NCBI GenBank assembly: GCA_002633025.1
Contig: NMRB01000207.1
Span: forward strand, 152,464-216,463
Direction: 5' to 3'
Origin: Notospermus geniculatus
Lineage: Eukaryota; Nemertea; Pilidiophora; Heteronemertea; Lineidae
DNA: 64,000 nucleotides
This document shows, one piece after another, positions 22,830 through 34,993 of the stretch. Positions within the stretch are counted from its first letter, which is position 1. Each line of letters begins with the position of its first letter. A model generated the notes under the pieces. That model searched no databases, was not told the DNA's origin, and saw only the letters and a list, made by a program, of their open reading frames with translations. Both the position numbers and the translations under genes were made by a program.

Positions 22830-22941
22830 GGGAGTTTGAGATCAGCAACTTATCACGGATCCTTATACGTATACGGATCGAAATGTACACTAAATTTGTC
22901 CTCATTGCACAGAATTCTATCCCTATCTATCCCTGACTCCC
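22830..22941. mobile_element. Small TA-flanked GGGAGTTT MITE, degraded
   Basis: It begins GGGAGTTTGAG, ends GACTCCC, and has TA on both sides (22828-22829, 22942-22943). The termini match the family at 17114-17270, but the interior is unrelated and the arms are short. Probably a distant or eroded member. Confidence 0.45.
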
Positions 22942-23521
22942 TATTCTCATAGTTTAGTACGTGTGACCGATGACACCTTTAAGTCAGTACACATTAAACC
23001 AAAATGGTAATACCCCATGGCAAAATGAGCGAATTCTTTTAATTGCACTGGTAGCAACGAACAATGGAGAATGATGTACTGACGAACAATGGATTTGGCA
23101 AATGATTAAAATGTCTGCGAGGTGTTTGCCGACAATTCCAGGTGGACACTCAAACACAACACCAGTCAGAGGATGACAACGAAATAGCAACAACAAACGA
23201 AAGATAAGAAACAGATGTTACATACAATGTGAAGCAGATAGGCCCTTGTCCATTCCTTTCATTGCAAATCGCCTGTTCCATCTGTTGACGAATATCAATT
23301 CAAATAGATGGCGACTGTGAAAACATACTTGCAGCAGACATTGTGAGTGAGGCGCCAAGGCGTTGCTTTGTAGCATTTCACCATTATTAAACCTGAACCT
23401 CATTCAAAGAACCGCGGATTTTGTTGATGTAGACCTGAAGCACGAGTCTATTGGAAGAATGTAAAAGTGATGGCGGAGGTTCTAAAGGCGAAGTTTGCAG
23501 CCTCTAGCCAGGCAGGAAACG

Positions 23522-23643
23522 ATGGGTGGTATGAATAAAGATTAGCAAATGCTTTTACTTCAGATTTGTACAGCATTGCCTACTGCATTTGTATTGCAAA
23601 ATTTAAGTAAAAGCATTGAATAGTCTTTATTCATATGACCCAT
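23522..23643. mobile_element. Hairpin element with ATGGGT-ATGAATAAAG ends
   Basis: The left end ATGGGTGGTATGAATAAAG and right end CTTTATTCATATGACCCAT are inverted repeats with one 3-base mismatch block. The inner TTTTACTT/AAGTAAAA blocks also pair. The interior is related to the element at 20140-20251. Confidence 0.6.
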
Positions 23644-24540
23644 GGTCTTTGATCCAACAAGCAAACCTGGTCTTCCGTGTTGTTGTTTTCTGCTTGTATA
23701 CATTTCTATTCTTTGCAGAGTAGACGATTATGGACAAAAAGTAACAGTCAGCAATGGTTGCAATGCATTTGATAAGTTATGTCATGTGATTTTTGCAATA
23801 TTTTACAGAAATGGTGTTGCTGATCCAGAATGGATCTATCGAAAATGCATTAAATTGATTTGCAGTATTCCTTCTGGCTGTGAGAAGATCCACAGTTTCC
23901 TTGATCCGAACTTGCAGGAAACCTGTCTGCCTTTCCATTCAATCATCGCTTATTTCGATTTCGTGTTTTAGTGTCATTCTCCCCTTCGATAATTCCGTAA
24001 ATAAATCTTTAAATTGTTATCTGCGGTGAATATTTCTTCATCAATCTTTGGTCGACCTTCACCTGTACAAATCGTGAAAACTATTTCCTGATCAAAGGCT
24101 AGTTTTTAGGGCATCATAAATTGCTTGTTTGATGAATGGTGTACGTCCGCATGCGGTATATCCCCTGGCCAAAGTTTGTGGAGTTGATTGTGGTAATTGA
24201 CAACATTTCTTCACAGGGATGGATCTGATGGGCATTTGATCTTCGAAATCTTCCTGACCAGTACTCTTCAACTTTTTTCTCTTCCTGCATCGAGCAACAG
24301 CAGTGCCATAGGTGTAGCATTACTTACTCTATCCCCGAGAGCGACTTCCAAGCCTTCTAAGCGATCCCTTTCAGTTCGTCAAAGGTGTTGTTTACTCCTG
24401 AATGCTTGTAGGTATATACTGTGCATCAATTGTAAGAGAGCGCAAACACTCCTGGCGATCTCCTTCCTTTTTATTTGCGAACTTGGTGCCTCGAGATAAT
24501 GGCACCATTCTACCAAAGCATCACAATAATACATGTACTA

Positions 24541-24693
24541 GGGAGGTTTAGAAATCAAACGATAAACGTAAACTTTACGGCAACGTTTTTTTCATACTAC
24601 ACATTAACCAGATTTTATATTGCATTTTCGGTACGGTACAAAAATAACGTTGCCGTTAACGTTAACGTTTATCGTTTGATTTCTAAACCTCCC
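24541..24693. mobile_element. TA-flanked MITE, GGGAGGTTTAGAAATCAAA family
   Basis: 153 bases, ends GGGAGGTTTAGAAATCAAA and its reverse complement, with TA on both sides (24539-24540, 24694-24695). The subterminal ATAAACGTAAACTTTACG and GTTAACGTTTATCGT also pair. It is the same subfamily as 49337-49486. Confidence 0.75.
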
Positions 24694-25730
24694 TAATATT
24701 GCTTGTGGGTCAATAGGCCTAGTGTCATTTGACGCAGGTGATGTACAGTTCCAGTTGCCAATGTCACAATTTAAAATGTATCTGAAAAGGAGTTTTGAAT
24801 AGCGGCCAAGCTACTGATTGAATTTTACACCTCCTGTCGAACTGCCCACCGATATATCTTCTCATGGAAATGAGTTTAGTTTCGGCTAGGGTAAGGAGAT
24901 TGGTAGGTTCTAAATAATGTTGTTTTCGACATCGTGTGGCAGTAGTATGTCATAACGTGCACCAAAAATCTTTCGTACATGTACATGAATTTACAGTAGA
25001 CAAGTGGACCCGGAAAGGTGGTAACATGTTTAAAGCTAGATTCATACTTCTCTGTTTTGTGCTTTGCGTTTGTCCATTCCCTATGTTTATGTGTGGTACC
25101 AACAATAAAATTACTTTTTCTACCATGCACTCACAGAGGAAACGGACACGCGCAAAGCGCAAAACGCAAAATATGAATCTACCTTTACAACCACATTTGG
25201 GTGGGGGAAAATATCTTTAATAAAAACAAATACCTCATTCACTCTCATACCAACAATATTTCTAAACCATAGTGCAGTTTGAGTGGCAATCCCACTTCAG
25301 TTGCCATTTTCCATGTTTACTTCAGGGACGATGTCATTGTAATCCATATCATCAGTTTCACCGGAATAATGAAAGGCGACAGTTCATGGCTTCGGCGTGA
25401 GAAAGAAGTTTCTTGTCGCCAGTTTGGACAGAACGAGGGAGGGTTAGGACCACAAACAACTGTTGACTGAGCCAGTGAGACTAGAGGAAAAATTAGAATT
25501 GCATATTTTAGCCGCCTCATCTCCATATTTAAGGTTTGCTGAGGTTGTTGAGGTAGAAATTTTACCAACAGATGGCTCATGATCCTAGCCTGGTTAGCTA
25601 TCACGATGATGCGGTGTCTTTGGCCGTTGTACATGTATATTCTTCGGTCTAATGTGATTATGATACCGAATCTTTCCACTGCGTTCACGTATCTCTGGTG
25701 AGAAAAGTTTAGGTTTTGGTAAAGTTCATA

Positions 25731-26589
25731 NNNNNNNNNNNNNNNNNNNNNNNNNNNNNNNNNNNNNNNNNNNNNNNNNNNNNNNNNNNNNNNNNNNNNN
25801 NNNNNNNNNNNNNNNNNNNNNNNNNNNNNNNNNNNNNNNNNNNNNNNNNNNNNNNNNNNNNNNNNNNNNNNNNNNNNNNNNNNNNNNNNNNNNNNNNNNN
25901 NNNNNNNNNNNNNNNNNNNNNNNNNNNNNNNNNNNNNNNNNNNNNNNNNNNNNNNNNNNNNNNNNNNNNNNNNNNNNNNNNNNNNNNNNNNNNNNNNNNN
26001 NNNNNNNNNNNNNNNNNNNNNNNNNNNNNNNNNNNNNNNNNNNNNNNNNNNNNNNNNNNNNNNNNNNNNNNNNNNNNNNNNNNNNNNNNNNNNNNNNNNN
26101 NNNNNNNNNNNNNNNNNNNNNNNNNNNNNNNNNNNNNNNNNNNNNNNNNNNNNNNNNNNNNNNNNNNNNNNNNNNNNNNNNNNNNNNNNNNNNNNNNNNN
26201 NNNNNNNNNNNNNNNNNNNNNNNNNNNNNNNNNNNNNNNNNNNNNNNNNNNNNNNNNNNNNNNNNNNNNNNNNNNNNNNNNNNNNNNNNNNNNNNNNNNN
26301 NNNNNNNNNNNNNNNNNNNNNNNNNNNNNNNNNNNNNNNNNNNNNNNNNNNNNNNNNNNNNNNNNNNNNNNNNNNNNNNNNNNNNNNNNNNNNNNNNNNN
26401 NNNNNNNNNNNNNNNNNNNNNNNNNNNNNNNNNNNNNNNNNNNNNNNNNNNNNNNNNNNNNNNNNNNNNNNNNNNNNNNNNNNNNNNNNNNNNNNNNNNN
26501 NNNNNNNNNNNNNNNNNNNNNNNNNNNNNNNNNNNNNNNNNNNNNNNNNNNNNNNNNNNNNNNNNNNNNNNNNNNNNNNNNNNNNNNNN
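25731..26589. other. Assembly gap (859 N)
   Basis: An unbroken run of N. Any otopetrin last exon or other gene part in this interval cannot be seen. Apparent open frames across it are artefacts. Confidence 0.99.
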
Positions 26590-26735
26590 TCATATTCTTG
26601 CGTTTTTCTCCACGTTGGGAATTAGATAACCGGCTATTTCGAAGACAACTCAATTTGGTAAACTCTCCGCTGTATTTTAGTGAAAAAATCATCGAAAAAG
26701 ACCAATTTCCAATAAAGATATCTACGTTTTAAGGT

Positions 26736-26762
26736 AAACATGATAATGATAATGATAATGAG
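26736..26762 (+). repeat. (ATGATA)n microsatellite
   Basis: A short run of ATGATA units directly after the gap-flanking sequence. Confidence 0.7.
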
Positions 26763-27152
26763 ATTCTTCGCATCTGAAAAGTTTGAAGAGGATTGCGTTA
26801 TGATAGTTTAAAAGATGATTAGTTCAGGTAACATATACGGGTGGTCGTTTCAGTGCGAGATGCTGCGAGGTGCTGTTTTTGACGCGATGAAAACGATGAA
26901 TTTTTCAGTTTTCGTGCGTAGGCAACGTCCACTGCCATTGTTCCCTTCTATTGTTTGGACTCTGACCATTGTACAAGGGAAGTGCTGACTGCACACGGAA
27001 ATTACCGAAGATTAAATCGGCTTTTTCCGACCATCGTGCGGCGTTATTAGCCTATTGTCCCCCTAATCACTTTAGCAAACAGCGGAACGATGATTGTACT
27101 GTTTGATGTGGGGTCCGTGTTCGCTCCTTCTCAATACTACCTGATCCATGGT

Positions 27153-27199
27153 CACCTGAAGAGGGTTCGATGTGAACCGAAACAGGTAGAAACGTCGTG
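27153..27199 (+). ncRNA. Hammerhead-ribozyme-like core
   Basis: CTGAAGA (27156-27162) is followed by a 5-bp stem GGTTC/GAACC (27164-27168 with 27174-27178) and then directly by GAAAC (27179-27183). This is the conserved CUGANGA - stem II - GAAA order of a hammerhead. A GTC (27194-27196), the usual cleavage triplet, follows, and the next GTG can pair with the CAC before CTGA as a 3-bp stem I. Stem III would be only two base pairs (AC/GT). Minimal hammerheads of this sort are known in Penelope-like elements and other small retroelements. Activity is not shown. Confidence 0.45.
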
Positions 27200-28346
27200 T
27201 TGAAATAAAATCTAGAAACAGTAGCCAAAAAATTGGATTGGTTATTTGAAACCTTTCTGAAAATGCCATGAAGCAGTTCAAATGTTGTCTGGTGATTACA
27301 AGAGAAACGAGTTTTCCTATCGTTCAGATTTAAGCCCCAGTCACATATTCACTCCGGGGCCCGTACGGCGAGTAAAAACAGACATTTTGGCCAATTTCTA
27401 CGGTGCCCAGTTTGATCAAGCCTACTTTCCGCCTATCTATTGAGGCGATTTCGGCATGATTCATCTTAGATCCGAGTTTCAGTCTCTAAAATCCGCAGCA
27501 AGCCGCTGGGTGGGGAAAATCGTACGGGGCCCGGTGCATTTGTGACCTACATGCTTTAATGTTGTTACAATTTGTTGGCCAATGAAAACAGGGTCAAATG
27601 ATCGTGTTGCTCAGGAATTCGGTTCAAATTGGAAAATTTTGACCCGTCACCGCAAAACCAGTCGAAGTCGCTCTGAAGTTGGCAGGTTGAGACCAACGTT
27701 TTGTCAATTTCAGTAGGCTTATTGTCGGTTATTTGTGATCATTACATTTCTTCCGTTATCTCATGGAGCTGGTTCATCCTGGTTTATATCTTGTGCGACT
27801 TAAGACGGGGTTAGCTGTGAAAGGAAAGAATGTCCCCAGGAAAAACTGCCCCAGGAACAAAAGATCCTATTGTAACATTCTAATCTCCGGTGATCGGTTT
27901 CTATAGCCATGCACCTAATAATCCGTCATTGAACAATAGAAGCGGACACTTTTACAGGGGGACATTCTTTACTGTTACAACGGGTCACAAATGTTGCCAG
28001 TGTGGCTGGCTATAGCTTAACTCGTGAGACGTAGTCAACTTCAGGCCCTTGTGTGTTTTAAAAGTAACAATACAACAGGCCTACTCACCTTCACGGAGAA
28101 TAGAGTCCAAAACCTATGTCATGCCGATAGCCCCGAGCAGGTCAGATATCCAATGTCACAGAGAATGAAATTGAAAATGAATCATTTGAATTTGAATTTC
28201 TCCAGCGGGACGACCGTCTGAAATGCATTACAGTCTACAAATGTCGTTTCTCGGAGCAGCACGGTCCATACCATCATTGTCCCGACAGCTGCCTGTGCAA
28301 ACAGACCTGGCTTGAACATAACGTTTCACTGTGGTAAAATCATTAA

Positions 28347-28574
28347 TTATTGCTTATTCTCGAGGGCTTTCGTACGGAATCGCTTGCACCTGTCTGGCAT
28401 CGACTGGTTGATGTACATGTACCAGGGGACAACCAAGGTGCGAATACACTCGTCCCCACATTCGGAACGACCTGAGGCGAACTGCTCATCTGTCCACTGG
28501 GCGGCGCATTTCACCTCGGACACAAGTCCAAGGCAGCCATATTGTTTATCAACAAACCCACATGACCGCCGGCG
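28347..28574 (-). pseudogene. Cysteine-rich exon-like open frame, unknown protein
   Basis: On the minus strand, 75 codons read through CGFVDKQYGCLGLVSEVKC, then SECGDECIRTLVV and MPDRCKRF, with six cysteines and a stop at 28347. The even amino-acid use and cysteine spacing look like an extracellular disulphide domain. However, no clear acceptor precedes it: a stop codon lies just upstream in frame, and a neighbouring frame seems to continue the upstream sequence. That suggests a frameshifted remnant. Family not recognised. Confidence 0.3.
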
Positions 28575-28769
28575 TCAGGGCCTTGTTCTCGGCCTGTTGG
28601 GGTGCAGTTGAGAACATTGAGTCGAATGACAGCCAAAGAGCCAAATATCCCCTTGCGAATATCCTACCGATTCTCCATGAGTAGGTCAGTCGGTACCGAT
28701 CGGCGTTTTTCCGGTTACCATTGAATATAAGGAACACGCTGTGCGATCTCTAGGGGTAATTTGGTAGAG

Positions 28770-28925
28770 GTAGAGGGAGCCACCTACAAAAATCCATTAC
28801 AAAATGTACGGTACATGTTGGTAGTAAATCGGGTCCATTCGCCGACACGTAGTTAAGTCCCTTGGGTTGGAGAGTGGCGCGGTGGCGCCGGCTGTCGAGA
28901 AAAAGTGGCAATACCGGGTTCCTTT
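28770..28925 (-). repeat. Partial copy of the AAAGG-CACGGTATTG element
   Basis: It shares the GAGGGAGCCACCTA, TTACAAAATGTACG, GGTTGGAGAGTGGCGC and AAAAAGTGGCAATACCG blocks with the full elements at 59111-59322 and 59638-59838, but lacks one terminal part. It has the same orientation as 59638-59838. Confidence 0.65.
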
Positions 28926-28955
28926 GATCATGCTTACACAGTAACTTCCCATGTG

Positions 28956-28982
28956 TGCGTGTGCGTGTGCGTGTGCGTGTGG
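28956..28982 (+). repeat. (GTGTGC)n microsatellite
   Basis: A run of GTGTGC units, probably polymorphic in length. Confidence 0.75.
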
Positions 28983-30060
28983 GGGGTGGCCTGGGAGCAC
29001 CCTCTCCAAAGAAAACATGGATGGTTTTCAAAGGGGTCAAACTGCCATACCGGTAGAATCTAATGCGTCCATCTTCGTGATGTTCCCGGCCTCTTTTGTC
29101 AAAGGATTAAGGGGGCGGTAGCCATAAGAAAGCGCACTGCAAATGGCGACTGAAAACAATTCATATTTTCTTCAAGCAAAAAGGTAGCATCGATTTCATG
29201 TATTTCTATGAAATTGCTACTCTTGTTCTAAACATCTGAATTGTAAACGATGTGCTTTCATCTTTCATTAATCAGCTAATTAAGCAAACAATGAGACCCC
29301 CCATTTGACTTTTTCGTCATAGATTTCTCGGCCACAACGCGACTGGGACCTGGCGTTTTATCGCCAAATGACTGATGATAAATTGGCAAGAAAACACTTA
29401 GCGAAAGCAAAGGTGTTCTCGGCGACAATTCCAAATGATTTTTCGAGTTTTATGTGATACCACCAAGTTTGTAGTGAAGGCTGTTTTGAGAATGTATTTT
29501 GACAGGAACTGCAAAAGAATTTCTATTTTAGACAAGCGTATCGATGAACGACCCCCATTGCCCTGGGTGTGCAAGTCTTGACGTTTGTGTATTTTGAAGA
29601 TTTCTTCGTTAAAGAGGAGTGTTGCGAAATTACAGAGTAGTAGGGAATTTTTGTAGTTTCTACAAAGCGCCCCCTATACGGCTGAAAAATCAATCAAATT
29701 GCAAAGTCGTATGAATATCATGTACCCTCACTAGATGAGCCTACGACAAAAATTGGGTGAAATCTCGTTGAATGTGTAATTGCAGTTTTTGTGTTTCGGG
29801 TTTCGGCCCCCTGGTGACAAAGTGGAGAATCAGATTTGGCCGATTTTTTACGATACACACCTCTGGCCTAGCACACATCTCCCACCAAATATAGGAAGCC
29901 GAATTCTTGAGTCGTTATAGAGCGGAGGGATTACTAGCGGCGAGCGGCATGCGTGCCGGACGGGCGGTATTTTCAAGTCCCTTCCGAGGGCTCCGGGGAC
30001 AGAAAGGTTTGTATAATGTAGCTAGTGTAGGTGGTATCAAAAAATCGGGAGAAACCTAGG

Positions 30061-30463
30061 TTTATAGGCCATGTCGATTTAGAGGAATCGGAGGAATCGA
30101 AGGAATCAGAGGAATCGGGCTGGAAAATCCAGAAAATTACCGTATGATCAAGTATAAAATTACCAGAATAGATAATGCACAACATTTCCTGTGCTATTGA
30201 GTTGTTATGATAAACTCATCATGATCGAGGTTGGTGATAAGAGAGTCTGATGACTTGAGGGCCGAATGCAAACACTTTAGGAGAAAAAGGGCCGAATTGC
30301 AAGTCCCACTAAAGCTATTATGATATCAACTCGATCACGTGGCTGTATTTATATATTTAGTACATGATAGTCGTGTGACCGTTAGTGTCTGATGGGCTGC
30401 AGACTGTATTTTTCTCTGATTCCTCCGATTCCTCTGATTCCTCTAAATCGACATGGCCAGGTT
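30061..30463. mobile_element. Foldback element with GGAATC-repeat arms
   Basis: The left arm (30061-30113) reads GGCCATGTCGATTTAGAGG then repeated GGAATCGGA-type units. The right arm (about 30415-30463) is the reverse (GATTCCTCCGATTCCTC, ending TCGACATGGCC). About 300 bases of unrelated DNA separate the arms. An open frame rich in Asp-Ser repeats on the minus strand is only the translation of these units. Confidence 0.55.
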
Positions 30464-30469
30464 TATATC

Positions 30470-31420
30470 ATCAATGTACATTGCCTATATAATGTAAAAA
30501 AATGGAGCTCCTAGTATTCATTTTTCAAGGCCGCAGTGAAAACACATTTTTTTATTGTTTGCTAAAGAACTTTGTTACTAATTCATGACGATGGAGAACA
30601 AGATTTAAAACTGATGAATGAAGTAGCCAAGTCACAACTTACATAACAGAAAAAATAATGAATATTCAAATGATACAGATCAATTTTGAAATGGAGCATA
30701 TGAGAAACTTGTCAACGGAGTTTACTTTTAAGAACGTGTTTTAAAAATGTATAATGGGGAGATTATGGTAATGCCCATTTCGGCAGTCCAACATGACGGT
30801 TGTGCTACGGTTCATAGAAGGCCCTTCTGTTTACAGTTATTTGATAAAATAATTAACTGAGAGTACTAGTAATACGGCACAATAACGGTAGACACGGTAC
30901 AAGAATTAAACGTTTTGTGGATATTCGATTTTTCACCTTTGCCGATTTAGCATAATGGAAAAACAATTACAAAGTTTTAATAACAGAAATCAGATTTTAC
31001 ATTTGTAACGAAACGTAATTTGATATGTGAATTTATAAAAAATAATTATTCAGCATCTAATTACCGCATTAATTCATAGTGCATTCGTGCGGTTAGTGCA
31101 TTAATTTCATACATGCATCATTCAGAGTTCATGAAAGCACTTTTAACTCGGAGAGGTCGGGGACCTTCTAAAAACCTACTGTTAAAGTCTTGTCATTAAT
31201 ATTTCTGTATTAATCCAATGAAAATTTGGAATGAATCTTTGTCACATCAACCAGATGTACATGTATTGATGTCAGGATTTATTTATTTTACAGAATAATT
31301 TGTTATGTGTTTTCGTATTGCTTATTCGGGAATGTTCACGGCTATCACTATCCTCATCTATTATAATTTACTCTCCAAAAATGCTGTTGTTGTAAAAAGA
31401 AAATTATGTTTTTATCAAGT
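30470..31420. other. AT-rich gene-free stretch
   Basis: Strongly AT-rich, with no exon or structured repeat that I can identify. Confidence 0.45.
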
Positions 31421-31427
31421 GCAAAAG

Positions 31428-31795
31428 GTAACACCAAGACTTTGTCACTCATCACGCAATGTAAAAAAAGAAAATATACACAAAAATTGGTCCATAAGTT
31501 AACACCTGTGACCAAGATTTAGTCACTCATCACTCTATGTAAAAGAAGAAAATATGACTTTAAATCAACGGAAATTGTTCCACAAGTTAACACCAATGCT
31601 TAGTCACTCATCACTCTTTTCAAAAGAAGAAAATATGACTTTAAATCTGCGGAAATTGGTCCGTAAGTTAACACCGAGACTTGTCACCCATTACTCTATG
31701 TAAAAAATAAATTGAAAAAAAATACGATTAAATCAATGGAAATTGGCCCATAAGTTAATACCAAGACGTTTCGCTCATCACTCTATTTTTGACAG
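31428..31795 (+). repeat. Minisatellite, about four ~90-base units
   Basis: Degenerate units start with TTAACACC/GTAACACC at about 31428, 31499, 31587 and 31668, with a partial unit after 31756. Each contains GTCACTCATCACTC, AAAAGAAGAAAATATGACTT and GGAAATTGGTCC. The sequence is AT-rich and non-coding. Confidence 0.65.
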
Positions 31796-32684
31796 TACAC
31801 TTTATAATACCACAAGACATTAAAATCGCCGACCGCAGCGGAAGTCATAGCCAGCACAGTAATGTTGAACTGTAGTGTTCTATACATGTATTCAGTAATA
31901 ATTTAATGGTCTGGGGTGAATTGGTCTCTGTCACAAAATCAAAGCAATGTTTTGTTCACTAAAATGACAAATGGTTCTAGTCTGTAACTTCAGTTGTAGA
32001 GTAAATAAAGATGAATATAAATGTGGTGTAGCTACTTTATTTGCCTGACGTCTCGATACAGAAATAAAGACAAATGCACAAATATTGTAGTTTTGTCATT
32101 GATAAAGCGTGTGATTTATCCCTGTTCAGTACGGAATACTAAAGGACATAAATCAGAACGGCAGGCAGACAATTATTCAACTAAAAACAGAAACCAAGTT
32201 CTTGCTCTTATTGTTGGCTACAGTTGGATAATTATTTCTCATCCATCACTATGTTGCGAAATGTTTGGGCATAGTTTTTCATGACCAATTTGGATATCAA
32301 GTTATTTTATCAAATAAATCAAATATTTGTAGCATGGTTTTACAGTTTGCGAATTTTAAGCAGTTCCAATCTCCCATTTAAGTCATGCACGTCCTTGAAT
32401 AGTTTATATTAATCGAGACCAAAATGTTGTATGCTGCGTTATCTTCGTTATCAGAAACTTAATTACCTCGCTGAACGTCACCTGCGGATGCACAAATCGA
32501 AAACCACGGTGTTGTTGTTTTTAGTTTACTGCAATTGGTTATCTGGCGTACGTTGTAGCCGAAAACTGAATCATGTGATAACCAACATTTTGTTCACCAG
32601 TTGTGTAAATACCGATACATCTTGATCAAAGAGTCACAGGTCTATCCTACACTGATGGGACTCATTTTGCAATTTGGTACCTTA

Positions 32685-32988
32685 GTATGGGCGGTTATAA
32701 CACCGCAAATAAAGACGTTACAAATAAAGACGTTATCGTAGTCATATTCTCTTGTCGTTGTGGTGACCTCTACTCGTAGTTAATAAAGACGTTAGGTGGA
32801 GCTGTTTCATTACGACTAGAGATCACCACAACGACTACAGAATATGACCACAACAACATCTTTATTTTGCAGCGCCACCTTACGTCTTTCTTAGCAACGA
32901 CTAGAGATCATCACAACGACTAGAGAATATGACTAAAATAACGTCTTTATTTTGTAACGTCTTTATTTGCGGTTATAACCGCCCATAC
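32685..32988. mobile_element. MITE with GTATGGGCGGTTATAAC ends
   Basis: The ends GTATGGGCGGTTATAAC and the exact reverse complement bound 304 bases. Inside each arm AATAAAGACGTTA occurs two or three times, and an inner pair (GACTAGAGATCACCACAACG) is also repeated in opposite orientation. The arms therefore contain reiterated subunits. Non-coding. Confidence 0.75.
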
Positions 32989-32999
32989 CTTTGACCTTG

Positions 33000-34990
33000 A
33001 GCTCTAAAAGATGATCGTAAATATTTGAGGCCTAAATGTTCCTTCAGTAATTTTTGATCCCCTTTGAGGGTATTCGTAGTTTGATGATGCAGTCTATTTT
33101 GCAGTGTCCTTCACTCTCATTCAGATTACCCTTAATGAAGACGACGAACAAACAGTGTTATCGCGGATGCATTGAAGTCAACACAAGCCATTATCAGTGC
33201 CTTTGACAGTTGCCGATAATGGTAGGTTTTGAAGCCCATGAGGATATGATAAATTGCTGATTTGTCCCACGACAAAGAAGCGTGTTTCCCTGGCACCAGG
33301 TAAGCCTTTTGGTTATAAAACGGATTTTACCATCGACAAGGTGGTTTGTTATGAATATTCAGAAAGTTTATGTTTAAAATCAACCCCAGTGGTCAGATTA
33401 TACGGTAGAAAAGAGGTTCCATTGATACATTTGTTGAACACTCATTCACGACGAATGACAGCATAGAATCTTACTCCGGGGAGGTTGTTAATGTACAAAA
33501 AAATAACTGTTCTCTCAGCTTTAATTCCTTTAATAGTAGTGATGCGAAGGTAATGTACAAACAATTACACACTGAAGTGGACTGCATCTCGTTTTTGAAA
33601 TCAATTGACTTGTGGTTGGCTTTTCTAAAAGCAATCAAGTTTCAAAGATTAATGAAAGACAACATGCAATTCCTGAGTGGTCTGATGAATTTACGTTTTC
33701 AGTAACTTTACCAAAAAGGATTACAATACCGTAAACTAGAAGCTTTGCTTAACAATGATCCATGCTGATTACTGTTATACTTAATAGTGAAATGTTCTAA
33801 TTTTTTTAGAAACTGAGATATTGGGTATCGGCTTAGTCGTTCAAAAGCGTTGAATAATGTTTTAACATATATTAGCTATCGAAAGACTGATGATTTTTAC
33901 CTTTTCTTTTCCTTACTTAAAAGGTGTCAGTGTCTATTGTTGGAAGTTATATTCAAGTTATATGAAAGCTGACGAAATTGTCTGATGGGTAAACTCCCCT
34001 AAGGAAAAATTGCCCGGCAACTAGATATTTTAACATGTGAAGTCATGTTTCAAAGCCTTTTTTTATCCCTATGATTGTGTAGCCTACTTTTTTCACTCGT
34101 GTACTTTATTTTTGCGAGTCTACGTTTTACCGGCAAGTATAAGATTACCGACCTTACATGGTGTCTTCTTGCAAGAAGTTGTCTGGTACTCAGACTCGTC
34201 TTTCATGTGCCATTGTTTCAATTAGGTTTTTGACGATTCACTAATGGTTGTTGTATTGTTTTCGAAAGCTTCTAGTTTACAGCCATTTGAAGAGTTCTCT
34301 TCGCTGTGTCCATATGTACAATGTATATAGGTATGTACATGTACTGTACATCGCAATAATGAAATCCAAAATACTTTGAAAATTATTCCTTCGAGTTTTA
34401 GTATGCATTTATGCCCTTTTTTGAAGGTTGTGTGGTCCCATGAACATCTGAAAATAACTTGACAGGGCACAAAAGAATTGAATACAATTACACAATTACA
34501 GTGAGCAATAGATGGCAAGAATATTCAAAACGATATTGCAAGGCTTGTTAAAGACTAGAGAGAGAGAGGAATGTTGGCAATGTCCATAAAAGCTGTCATA
34601 AGGGATGGAATGTTTCACCCACTTCATGAAATGTACATGTAGGTTGCGTCATTAAACATGTAATTCAGAAGGTGCAAGTCGATCAAACTGAAACCCGAGT
34701 ATTCTGATTGAGCTTTTGTGCTGGTTGTTGCGTAATATCCGAGGTTGCGATAAAAAACTCAAAAGGATAGAAAAAAAATAAAGAAATACATGTAGTGCGT
34801 GCCAGTGGTAAAGAAAAAATGAGTTTGGATCATATCTTGCTGCTACTAGCAAGAGTTGGTGTGAATTTAGGAAAAAATGCCCGAGTGATGTCACACATGT
34901 GTAGCAAAAAAGTTGACAAAAGGTTATTCCCACAATGCAAACCTGCCGCGAGTCCCTCTTAATCACGATGCGTTTATGCAAGTATGTTTC
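33000..34990. other. Gene-free stretch downstream of the receptor gene
   Basis: No supported exon. Small open frames occur, for example at 33254-33466 (+), without splice or family support. Confidence 0.4.
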
Positions 34991-34993
34991 CCG

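Noticed and set aside
24114-24440. Possible exon on the minus strand (ATPMALLLLDAGRE and later GRTPFIKQAIYDAL)
   Set aside because: The two protein-like stretches are in different frames separated at an A-run, with no family recognised and no splice chain. A frameshifted pseudogene is possible but unproven.
25709-26732. Long open frames on both strands
   Set aside because: They consist almost entirely of N from the assembly gap.
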